A stretch of DNA of 28,145 bases from a virus: the IMG/VR virus record IMGVR_UViG_3300025057_000037, positions 1 to 28,145 of that record, one strand, 5' to 3'. Positions 17,217 through 23,325 of this stretch are shown in pieces (within the stretch, counting starts at the first letter, position 1; the number at the start of each line of letters is the position of its first letter). The translations under genes and the position numbers were made by a program. The notes beneath the pieces were generated by a model. The model was not told the origin of the DNA. It did not search any database and was given only the letters and a program-made list of their open reading frames with translations.

Positions 17217-17621
17217 TTAAGTTATTTTGAAGACGATTATCATAGAAGAATCTTCTACAGATTTTACATAGTTCTGCAGCATTTCTAAATCCTTATGAAG
17301 GTGGTTTATCCTAGTATTCATGGGGTCTTTTACTAAGTAGTTGTTAGACCTTAGTTCTAGGTTCATTGAATTTATTGCAGGTTTTTCTACGTTTAATATT
17401 TTTGCAGCTTTTTCTTTTGTATTCTTACTGTATCCGTATTTTATATACAAAGCGAGTAGAAGTATTAACTTTTCTCTCAGAGTATTTGACGATAGACCAC
17501 TAACCTTTCTGTGACAAGAAAAAAGATATATAGCCTTCTTTAGCCCGTCTAATTCATCGTTTTTATTTATCGATGGGGCTAAATATACGTTTGGGACTTT
17601 GCTTGTTTGTGCTTCTTCCAA
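17217..17621 (-). CDS. Helix-turn-helix protein, first gene of the packaging operon (TerS candidate), 134 aa
   Basis: The start is TTG at 17621-17619: the frame has no upstream ATG before the stop at 17636, and the nearby ATG at 17626 is out of frame. Residues ~45-95 form a winged-helix-like unit (LREKLILLLALYIKYGYS, TKEKAAKILNVEKPAINSMNLELRSNNYLVKD). The end is helical, then beta (SSMIIVFKIT). Small terminases and phage regulators often have such an HTH domain and sit at the head of the packaging operon, so TerS is a reasonable guess. The alternative is a MarR-like regulator. The non-ATG start may keep its level low. Confidence 0.5.
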   Translation of the reverse strand: MEEAQTSKVPNVYLAPSINKNDELDGLKKAIYLFSCHRKVSGLSSNTLREKLILLLALYIKYGYSKNTKEKAAKILNVEKPAINSMNLELRSNNYLVKDPMNTRINHLHKDLEMLQNYVKSVEDSSMIIVFKIT

Positions 17622-17720
17622 AACATCGAAATTTTAAATTTGCCTATAAAAATATATCATATTTACCAATTATCCAAATTTTTACGTAAAAAAATTTTAT
17701 TTTTGATAAAAACTTTATAT
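17622..17720. promoter_or_regulatory. Divergent promoter region between structural and replication blocks
   Basis: These 99 bp are extremely AT-rich and separate oppositely directed operons. On the plus strand a -7-like box TATTTTTG lies at 17698-17705, 15 bp before the ATG at 17721, without a good TTG at -33. On the minus strand TTG (17669-17667) is followed after 18 nt by TATAGG (17648-17643), about 20 bp before the TTG start. Both promoters are inferred from position and weak matches. Confidence 0.4.
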
Positions 17721-17960
17721 ATGATTGACGAAGAATATTATGATCCGGACGAAGCTCAGTACTTTTATGAGACTATTAATGAGATACCGGAAGAGGTGCT
17801 TTCAGATGATTTTTATGAGAGAAATTCTGATTTAGTAAACGCTATTTCAAACTCTCTTTGTGATGTAAACAAGATTACTAGGGGAAAGCTGCCTACTGAA
17901 ATAGGTGTAAAAGTTATGGTCGCATTTTTTGCTAGTTTGAAAATTCACGGATTAAGATAG
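17721..17960 (+). CDS. Acidic hypothetical protein, 79 aa
   Basis: The ATG at 17721 is preferred because it follows a -7-like box by 15 bp and the upstream part of the frame is AT-rich non-coding-like sequence. The first half is strongly acidic and aromatic (MIDEEYYDPDEAQYFYETI), and the second half is neutral to basic (KITRGKLPTEIGVKVMVAFF). No family is recognised. An acidic small protein at the front of an early operon could mimic DNA or bind a host protein, but nothing proves it. It is followed by the promoter of the structured RNA. Confidence 0.55.
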   Translation: MIDEEYYDPDEAQYFYETINEIPEEVLSDDFYERNSDLVNAISNSLCDVNKITRGKLPTEIGVKVMVAFFASLKIHGLR

Positions 17961-17979
17961 GTATATTAAAAATATTTTC

Positions 17980-18004
17980 TATATTTGCACACTTACATAG
18001 TGTG
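17980..18004 (+). promoter_or_regulatory. -7 promoter box and overlapping palindrome before the structured RNA
   Basis: TATATTTG at 17980-17987 is a perfect TAnnTTTG -7 box of the Bacteroidota type; no TTG is found at the -33 position. Right after it, CACACT (17988-17993) and AGTGTG (17999-18004) form a perfect inverted repeat around TACAT that covers the expected start site. The palindrome could be a repressor site or the 5' stem-loop of the transcript. Confidence 0.5.
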
Positions 18005-18008
18005 TTTT

Positions 18009-18309
18009 ACAACAGTTTTGACATGGACAACTCAAAACTCTAACTAATAAGAGACTCTTCAACAAGTGGGTAACCTCACAATTTGAATCTCGGCTCTGTT
18101 TGCCAACAACCGAGTCCAGCAAACTCTAAATGGGATGGCGTTGGAGAGAAGAAAAAGCCAAATATCGGAAATCGCAATATGCGATAAAGATATGAATACA
18201 TAAGAAATGGTCCTGGTACTTATTGCTCTTGATTGGTTTAGTAGCGGTATTTCCGTGAAGCTCCTGCAGAGTTGGCTTTGCTGGTAAAAAGGTGAGTTGT
18301 GTCTTGTTT
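18009..18309 (+). ncRNA. Unassigned large structured RNA (~290 nt) upstream of recA
   Basis: No protein frame fits these bases, but they fold into a closed multi-branch structure by eye. The outer helix is GACA+CAACTCA (18020-18023, 18028-18034) with TGAGTTG+TGTC (18293-18303). Inside are hairpins GTGGG-TAAC-CTCAC (18066-18079) and CTCGG...CCGAG (18089-18114), then a long-range helix CCAGCAA (18116-18122) with TTGCTGG (18278-18284). Continuous with it is AGCCAA (18156-18161) with TTGGCT (18272-18277). Further hairpins are CTCTAA/TTGGAG (18124-18146), ATATC/GATAT (18162-18193) enclosing ATCGCA/TGCGAT (18171-18185), and AATAC/GTATT next to ATAAG/CTTAT (18195-18251). A -7 box precedes it and a terminator follows. 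It does not match tmRNA, RNase P, 6S or group I/II intron signatures that I know. It may be a free RNA or a cis-acting leader of recA. Confidence 0.65.
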
Positions 18310-18328
18310 AAAAATCAATGTTTTATTT

Positions 18329-18358
18329 GGCGGTTTAGAAATAAATCGCTATTTTTAT
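18329..18358 (+). terminator. Intrinsic terminator between the structured RNA and recA
   Basis: GGCGGTTT (18329-18336) pairs with AAATCGCT (18343-18350) through a 6-nt loop AGAAAT, with two G-T wobbles, and is followed by TATTTTTATG. It ends 16 bp before the recA start. Either it ends the RNA as a separate transcript or it acts as an attenuator for recA. A weak promoter for recA (TTG at 18304-18306, TATTTG at 18324-18329) may overlap it. Confidence 0.55.
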
Positions 18359-18374
18359 GCTCAAAAATTAACAG

Positions 18375-19352
18375 ATGGGAATATCAAATGAAAAACTCAA
18401 GGCCCTCCAAAAAACATTTGGGCAAGGTGCAATTATGAAAATGAATGATGCACCAAAGCTAGACCTAAAATTTGTGTCAGCTGGATCTCTAGACCTTAAC
18501 CACGCTCTTGGTGGCGGATACCCTTTAGGTAGAATCATAGAAATATACGGACCGGAATCTTCTGGGAAAACAACTTTAGCTATACATGCTATTGCAGAGG
18601 CACAAAAAGACGGATTGATATGTGCTTTTGTTGATGCCGAACACGCTTTTGACAAATCTTACGCAGAAGCTTTAGGTGTGGACACAAATGAACTTCTTAT
18701 CTCTCAACCGGACAGTGGTGAGCAGGCCCTTGATTTAGTTGATGCACTAATAGACACAGACGAGGTGAGTGTTATCGTAGTAGATTCAACATCAGCGCTA
18801 ACACCAAAATCCGAACTAGAAGGGGAAATGGAGAAAAGTGCAGTCGGTGTTCAAGCTAGGATGTTGTCAAAAGGCCTTAGAAAGATAACAGCAAAAGCTC
18901 AAAAGAAGGAGTGTTTAGTTATATTCATTTCTCAATTGAGAGAGAAGATTGGTGTTATGTTTGGATCACCTGAAGTTGTTGGTGTTGGTAATGCTATGAA
19001 GTTTTATGCTTCGCAAAGGATTGATGTAAGAAGGTCAACACAGGTAAAAGATAAAGAATCCGGAGAAGCTGAGGGGAACATAACCAGGGCAAAAGTTGTA
19101 AAAAACAAAATAGCACCTCCATTTAGAGTAGCTGAATATGTAATTAAGTTTGGAGTGGGGATTGATAAGGACCAAGAGATTTTTGACTTAGCTGTAGCTA
19201 TGAATATAATTGAAAAAGCTGGGTCATGGTTTTCATATCAAGGAACAAAACTTGGTCAAGGGGGTGTAAAAGTTTTAGAGATACTAAAAGACAACCCGGA
19301 ACTTATGGAAGAACTAAAAGCTCAAGTAATCGAAGGGTTAAAACAACAGTAA
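18375..19352 (+). CDS. recA: RecA recombinase, 325 aa
   Basis: RecA forms ATP-driven filaments on ssDNA and pairs it with homologous duplex during recombination and repair. Seen here: Walker [10 protein letters not shown] at residues 59-67, VDAEHAFD at 86-93, Walker B VSVIVVDS at 131-138, the [12 protein letters not shown] region at 186-197, [13 protein letters not shown] in the core, and a short C-terminal domain ending EGLKQQ. It is about 28 residues shorter than the E. coli protein and lacks the long acidic tail. It resembles cellular RecA more than T4 UvsX, suggesting capture from a bacterial host. Loop L2 is odd: VVGVGN replaces the usual TTTGGN. The neighbours are a GIY-YIG nuclease and an SSB-like gene. 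Confidence 0.93.
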   Translation: MGISNEKLKALQKTFGQGAIMKMNDAPKLDLKFVSAGSLDLNHALGGGYPLGRIIEIYGPESSGKTTLAIHAIAEAQKDGLICAFVDAEHAFDKSYAEALGVDTNELLISQPDSGEQALDLVDALIDTDEVSVIVVDSTSALTPKSELEGEMEKSAVGVQARMLSKGLRKITAKAQKKECLVIFISQLREKIGVMFGSPEVVGVGNAMKFYASQRIDVRRSTQVKDKESGEAEGNITRAKVVKNKIAPPFRVAEYVIKFGVGIDKDQEIFDLAVAMNIIEKAGSWFSYQGTKLGQGGVKVLEILKDNPELMEELKAQVIEGLKQQ

Positions 19353-19353
19353 C

Positions 19354-19845
19354 ATGGAGCACAAATGGATATACAGTCAGAATGATATATTAGTGGATGT
19401 ATCCATTGATTACAAATCGCATGTGGACATAAAGAATATAAACGACATTCCCAAAGAAGCTGTCGGTTTTATATATCGTATAATAGATGAGAATGGTAGA
19501 CAATATATTGGTCAAAAATCTCTTTATACAAAAAGGAAAAAACATTTTGGTAAAAGAGAATTATCTAAAATAAAAGACAAAAGAAAAAAGACATATAAGT
19601 ACGTAATAAAGGAATCTAATTGGCTTTCTTATACCGGATCAAACAAAGAGTTAAATGAAAACATAAAGAACGGTCTAAAGTACACAAAACAAATATTGAA
19701 GTACTGTTTCAGTAAGAAGCAACTAAATTACTATGAAACAAAGTACCTCATGATTTTCGGTGTAATAGAGCCTGGTAATGCATCGTATAATGCAAATGTT
19801 CAAGGTAAATTTTACCCCAAAGATTTATTAAATGAATCGAATTGA
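19354..19845 (+). CDS. GIY-YIG family endonuclease, 163 aa
   Basis: Residues ~37-55 contain GFIYRIIDENGRQYIGQKS, the GIY-YIG signature with its two Tyr residues, followed by a Lys/Arg-rich helix and WLSYTGSNKELNENI. The likely catalytic Glu lies in LNYYETKYLMIF. GIY-YIG enzymes cut DNA. In phages they occur as free-standing homing endonucleases or as recombination/repair nucleases. No intron or split gene is nearby, and the place 1 bp after recA suits either a repair role or a homing gene settled behind recA. The N-terminal ~35 residues are unassigned. The end overlaps the next gene by 14 bp. Confidence 0.8.
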   Translation: MEHKWIYSQNDILVDVSIDYKSHVDIKNINDIPKEAVGFIYRIIDENGRQYIGQKSLYTKRKKHFGKRELSKIKDKRKKTYKYVIKESNWLSYTGSNKELNENIKNGLKYTKQILKYCFSKKQLNYYETKYLMIFGVIEPGNASYNANVQGKFYPKDLLNESN

Positions 19846-20026
19846 TTACCTTGCTATAAGAAACAAAAGAGATTTTTTATACTTGTATTTCAGAGATTGT
19901 GGAGGGATGCAAGTGAATCAACAGATGTTTAATATCTTATTATCAAAATGGATACAAAGCATGGGCATACACCCTCAAAAAGGAAGACAGATAATTACTT
20001 ATTTTCTAGATAAAAAATTTGGATAG
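19832..20026 (+). CDS. Hypothetical basic protein, 64 aa
   Basis: This small basic protein (MNRIDYLAIRNKRDFLYLYFRDCGG..., KGRQIITYFLDKKFG) has two predicted helices and no known motif. The overlap of 14 bp with the nuclease gene points to coupled translation, so it could be a partner of the nuclease. The ssb promoter -33 element overlaps the end of this gene. Confidence 0.55.
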   Translation: MNRIDYLAIRNKRDFLYLYFRDCGGMQVNQQMFNILLSKWIQSMGIHPQKGRQIITYFLDKKFG

Positions 20027-20049
20027 TATTTTATTTTTTACTAAATTTG
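20018..20049 (+). promoter_or_regulatory. Bacteroidota-type promoter for the SSB-like gene
   Basis: TTTG (20018-20021), a 20-nt spacer and TAAATTTG (20042-20049) match the -33/-7 consensus fully. The predicted start lies near 20054, leaving a leader of ~25 nt that holds AGGAAAG about 6 nt before the ATG at 20081. This is the clearest host-type promoter in the rightward block. Confidence 0.75.
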
Positions 20050-20080
20050 ACATTATTAATCAATTAATTAGGAAAGCGTT

Positions 20081-20869
20081 ATGGCTAATAACATTTATTT
20101 ACAAGTAGAGTTTAAAAGTGGAAATGTCTTTGAATTTTCAAAAGATGAAAAGCAAGGATTTGAGGAACACAAAAACTCAAAAGGAGTAGTTACTTACAGA
20201 AAGTACTACAAAGAAGGTATCTACGGAATTTACAGAGGTACAACTATTAGAGATACTAAGTTTGGAAGAGAGGTTTCTATCCACTTAGTTGATGCTTACG
20301 GTAACAATTGTTTCTTAAGCTTACCCTTATTTACACAGAAAAAGACTATAGCACCTTATGTTGAGTCTTTTATTACTGTACTTCCTTCAATGGAAAAGGA
20401 GTATGTTTACAGAGTATTCCCCTACTCTATGCAAAGAGAAGGAACTGAATACAAAAACTATGGTGTTTCGGTAATGCATGCTGATATGTATGAAAAAACT
20501 GTTAGAAAAGACTACCCTTTAGAAAGACTTAGCTATGGAAAATGGGGAGAAAACGAAGAATGGATAGATGGAGACATCCCTAAAGCAGAATGGGTAGAAA
20601 GCGTTGATGGTGGTAAAGAGCAAGATAGAAGAGAGCGTGACAGATTCTTATACAAAGTTCTAGAAGAAAACGCATCTCACTATGAGAAGACAAGTAACCA
20701 TGTTACCTCTTCAGAGCCACCAAAGCCATTCAATAGTCAACAAGCACCACAGGCTCCAGCTCCACAAAAGGAAGCTCCTAAGCCTGTATCTAAAGAAGAA
20801 TTAAAACCAACCCCTGAGAGTGTCAATTCTGAATCAGTAATAGATGAAGACATAGAATTGCCGTTCTAA
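20081..20869 (+). CDS. Single-stranded DNA-binding protein-like, 262 aa
   Basis: The N-terminal ~180 residues are beta-rich with many aromatics (YRKYYKEGIYGIYRGTTI, CFLSLPLFTQKKTI, YVYRVFPYSM), suited to an OB-like ssDNA-binding fold. A low-complexity Pro/Gln/Ala linker (residues ~210-240) follows, and the end is IDEDIELPF. An acidic tail ending in PF after a flexible linker is the hallmark of SSBs, which recruit partner enzymes through it. The core is not alignable by eye to cellular SSB, so this would be a divergent phage SSB. It has its own promoter and terminator, consistent with high expression, and lies near recA. Confidence 0.7.
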   Translation: MANNIYLQVEFKSGNVFEFSKDEKQGFEEHKNSKGVVTYRKYYKEGIYGIYRGTTIRDTKFGREVSIHLVDAYGNNCFLSLPLFTQKKTIAPYVESFITVLPSMEKEYVYRVFPYSMQREGTEYKNYGVSVMHADMYEKTVRKDYPLERLSYGKWGENEEWIDGDIPKAEWVESVDGGKEQDRRERDRFLYKVLEENASHYEKTSNHVTSSEPPKPFNSQQAPQAPAPQKEAPKPVSKEELKPTPESVNSESVIDEDIELPF

Positions 20870-20878
20870 CATAATCTA

Positions 20879-20910
20879 AGCCCCCCTATATATTCGGGGG
20901 GCTAATTTTT
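20879..20910 (+). terminator. Strong intrinsic terminator after the SSB-like gene
   Basis: AGCCCCCC (20879-20886) pairs perfectly with GGGGGGCT (20896-20903) across a 9-nt loop and is followed by AATTTTT. It lies 10 bp after the stop codon. Confidence 0.9.
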
Positions 20911-20930
20911 AACTTTAAATATCAAGGATC

Positions 20931-21323
20931 ATGAAAAATTTAATCACATTATTTATTATAGTTATTTCTTTAACTTGTTTCTCTCAAGTAAAAATAAGTA
21001 GCGCAAAATTTGACGGAAAGAAAATTTTAGAAAAATCTTCTAATGAATTACAAGAAATATCTATTTGGACAGTAACTGAAGACAGTATTTCTTGCGATAT
21101 GTATTCTCTTTCCGGAGAACATTTAGCAAAAATGTTTTGGTACGTAAACGACAACTTTAAAGTAAGAAAGGATAAAGTCTACGATGTAACAAATCTGTAT
21201 GGCCAATCCTACATTTTATCATTCTCAAAAAACAGGAACTCTGTTACAATATCTGATTATGATGTAACAGAATTATCTATTATTGAGGGTGAAGGTCTAG
21301 ACATTAATAGCTTAAACGACTAA
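20931..21323 (+). CDS. Exported hypothetical protein, 130 aa
   Basis: The N-terminus MKNLITLFIIVISLTCFSQ is a typical signal peptide, with a short basic start, a hydrophobic core and a likely cleavage near FSQ. The mature part is beta-rich (ISIWTVTEDSISCDMYSLSG, YILSFSKNRNSVTISDY) and acidic at the end. No family is recognised. A phage-made periplasmic or outer-surface protein could alter host envelope or block superinfection, but this is a guess from the signal alone. It follows a terminator, and its own promoter is not obvious. Confidence 0.6.
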   Translation: MKNLITLFIIVISLTCFSQVKISSAKFDGKKILEKSSNELQEISIWTVTEDSISCDMYSLSGEHLAKMFWYVNDNFKVRKDKVYDVTNLYGQSYILSFSKNRNSVTISDYDVTELSIIEGEGLDINSLND

Positions 21324-21324
21324 C

Positions 21325-21558
21325 ATGAATTCCACGGAAACCACAGCAAAATCACTTCTAACAGAGCAATTAAAAAGCCTTAAAAAAGTTCTACCAAAGG
21401 CTTGCACTTTTTTGTCCCCTATAAAACTAAGTAGCGGAGAAATAGCTGTTAGATCAATAATAAAAGGCGAAGAACACATTTTCGCTACACCACCAGAGAT
21501 ATATTATGATTCAGCCGGTCTAAGAAGACTAGAAGGCTTGATTATAAACTACTGCTAA
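21325..21558 (+). CDS. Hypothetical protein, 77 aa
   Basis: A small mixed protein (MNSTETTAKSLLTEQLKSLKK..., HIFATPPEIYYDSAGLRRLEG) with an N-terminal amphipathic helix. It is not recognised. It begins 1 bp after the exported protein gene and its stop overlaps the next start (TAATG), so the three small genes appear translationally coupled. Confidence 0.6.
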   Translation: MNSTETTAKSLLTEQLKSLKKVLPKACTFLSPIKLSSGEIAVRSIIKGEEHIFATPPEIYYDSAGLRRLEGLIINYC

Positions 21559-21743
21559 TGTCTCAAGAAGAAATCAAAGCAATCTACGAATCCTTGATAG
21601 AAAGTGGAGACTTTGCCTTCCTCTTCCCAAACCTGTCTGGTAATTGGGAGGAGGATAGGTCAGAGTTTAAAAAAGCTTACGACATAAATTCCTCTACTAT
21701 ACAAGACGATGATTTCTTTATTTTTGATGACGAAGACTTTTAA
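21558..21743 (+). CDS. Acidic hypothetical protein, 61 aa
   Basis: Strongly acidic, with a helical start (MSQEEIKAIYESLIESGDF) and a tail of Asp/Phe (DDDFFIFDDEDF). It is not recognised. The start overlaps the stop of the previous gene by one base. The acidic aromatic tail loosely recalls protein-interaction tails of DNA-binding partners, but no function can be given. Confidence 0.55.
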   Translation: MSQEEIKAIYESLIESGDFAFLFPNLSGNWEEDRSEFKKAYDINSSTIQDDDFFIFDDEDF

Positions 21744-21745
21744 TT

Positions 21746-23317
21746 ATGAATAGACATATATACGATATAGACCTTGTGAAGAGTCTATGTAAAAATCAAC
21801 CTAAAGGCGAGTTTAACTGTACAAATATCGCCAAGGAATACGCTAAAAAGAAAGACTTAGAATACAGTGTATCTATAGCAAGACGAATTCAGGGTATAGT
21901 AGAGAAACATGGACTACATACTGAAAGAATAAAACCAAAAAAGCATGCTCAATTTACGATGGCATGCAATAGGGATTTTAATCAAACTAAAAAGAATGCT
22001 ATAATCACATGGGCTCAGGCTCTCACGCCAATTCATGATGAACTATGGAAGAATATTCTATCTTACGCTAAGTACCATGATGCAGAGGTAATTGTTATTC
22101 CTGGGACATATCTTAACAACAATTCCCCTTTCATGTGGAAACGCACATACGCTTGGGATGATAGATTAACGGATTATCTTTACGCAACAGAGGCGAGTAT
22201 TCATAATCATCTTTCTATAATAGCCGATACCGATATTGTACCAACAGCAAAGAGGCCTCTTAGAAACCTACAAGGGGTTACCGGGATAGAAAGTAGTATT
22301 GTTGGACATCCTAGACAGCAAATGATTATATCTCCAACAATGAAGAACAGAAGGCGTAAGTTTATGTTTTCTACAGGATCAATTACTGTTCCAAATTACA
22401 GAAGAGCAAGAGTTGGTAAAGAGGCAGCTCAATATCACAGAATGGGATTCTTGTTTGTTGAGAACATATCCGATGAAAATTTTGTAGCCCGACATGTACA
22501 CGCAGAAGAAGATGGGTCATTTCAAGATTTAATTTTTAGAGTAGAGGATGAGAAAATTACATTGAAGAATGATTGGGAGGCTATGATATTCGGAGACACA
22601 CACCTATCAAAAGAAGATAAGGAGATGTTAGAGGAATCACGTAGGCTTTTCACACTTGGTAAGTGTAAGAAATCAATATGGCATGACTTGTTTGATGGTT
22701 ACTCAATAAATCATCATCAGTCTAAAAATCATGTAGCCCAAGTTATAAAGGCTAATAAAGGATTACATAAGCTAGACAAGGAAATAGAAATAAATATGTC
22801 TTTTATAAAAGATTGGAAAGACACAAATATGATTATAGTCCCTAGTAATCACCCTGATTGGATTGATAAATGGGTTTGTTATAATCAAGGAGTAAAAGAT
22901 GCTCACAATGCTATTTTATTTAATAAATTTCAGTCTATATTATTTAATGAGTTAGCTCCAAAAGGTTTATATGCTTATATAATAGAGGAGAACTTCGGTG
23001 ATGAGGTTATTTGTTTAAATAGAGACGAGTCATACGAAATATGTGGAATAGAGATAAACAATCATGGTGACTTAGGCTCTAATGGAGCAAAGGGTACTCC
23101 TGAAACATTTGCCAAACTTCCTCACCCAGTTATTTCTGGTGACAAACATTTCTGTTATACAATAGATGATGCTTATGGAGTTGGAGTTTCAGCTGTTTTA
23201 GATCATGGCTACAATGCAGGAATGTCTAGTTGGGCACAAAGTAACGGAATCATTTTATCAAACGGTAGATTTCAACATCTACTTTATTTCGATGGAAAAT
23301 TTACTAATCTAATATAA
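21746..23317 (+). CDS. T5 A1-like metallophosphoesterase, 523 aa
   Basis: The first ~60 residues look like a helix-turn-helix domain (FNCTNIAKEYAKKKDLEYSV, ARRIQGIVEKHG). The C-terminal half contains an ordered set of metal-ligand motifs of the calcineurin-like phosphoesterase type: GDTH (residues 283-286), HDLFDGYSINHH (313-324), SNHPDW (367-372) and NNHGDLGSNG (438-447). Among phages, this layout and the H-G-D-L-G motif fit the T5 A1 group, implicated in DNA transfer and host DNA breakdown. The expected activity is a metal-dependent nuclease or phosphatase. It sits 8 bp before groEL. The family call is from memory of motif order; the phosphoesterase motifs are visible. Confidence 0.55.
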   Translation: MNRHIYDIDLVKSLCKNQPKGEFNCTNIAKEYAKKKDLEYSVSIARRIQGIVEKHGLHTERIKPKKHAQFTMACNRDFNQTKKNAIITWAQALTPIHDELWKNILSYAKYHDAEVIVIPGTYLNNNSPFMWKRTYAWDDRLTDYLYATEASIHNHLSIIADTDIVPTAKRPLRNLQGVTGIESSIVGHPRQQMIISPTMKNRRRKFMFSTGSITVPNYRRARVGKEAAQYHRMGFLFVENISDENFVARHVHAEEDGSFQDLIFRVEDEKITLKNDWEAMIFGDTHLSKEDKEMLEESRRLFTLGKCKKSIWHDLFDGYSINHHQSKNHVAQVIKANKGLHKLDKEIEINMSFIKDWKDTNMIIVPSNHPDWIDKWVCYNQGVKDAHNAILFNKFQSILFNELAPKGLYAYIIEENFGDEVICLNRDESYEICGIEINNHGDLGSNGAKGTPETFAKLPHPVISGDKHFCYTIDDAYGVGVSAVLDHGYNAGMSSWAQSNGIILSNGRFQHLLYFDGKFTNLI

Positions 23318-23325
23318 AAACCAAA

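Noticed and set aside
18009-18309. Group I or group II intron, tmRNA or RNase P RNA
   Set aside because: The conserved P7/S elements, domain V, the tag and TpsiC-CCA end, and the GAGGAAAGTCC core are all absent, and there are no split genes around it. The ATGGTCC bit recalls a delta-like ribozyme only by chance.
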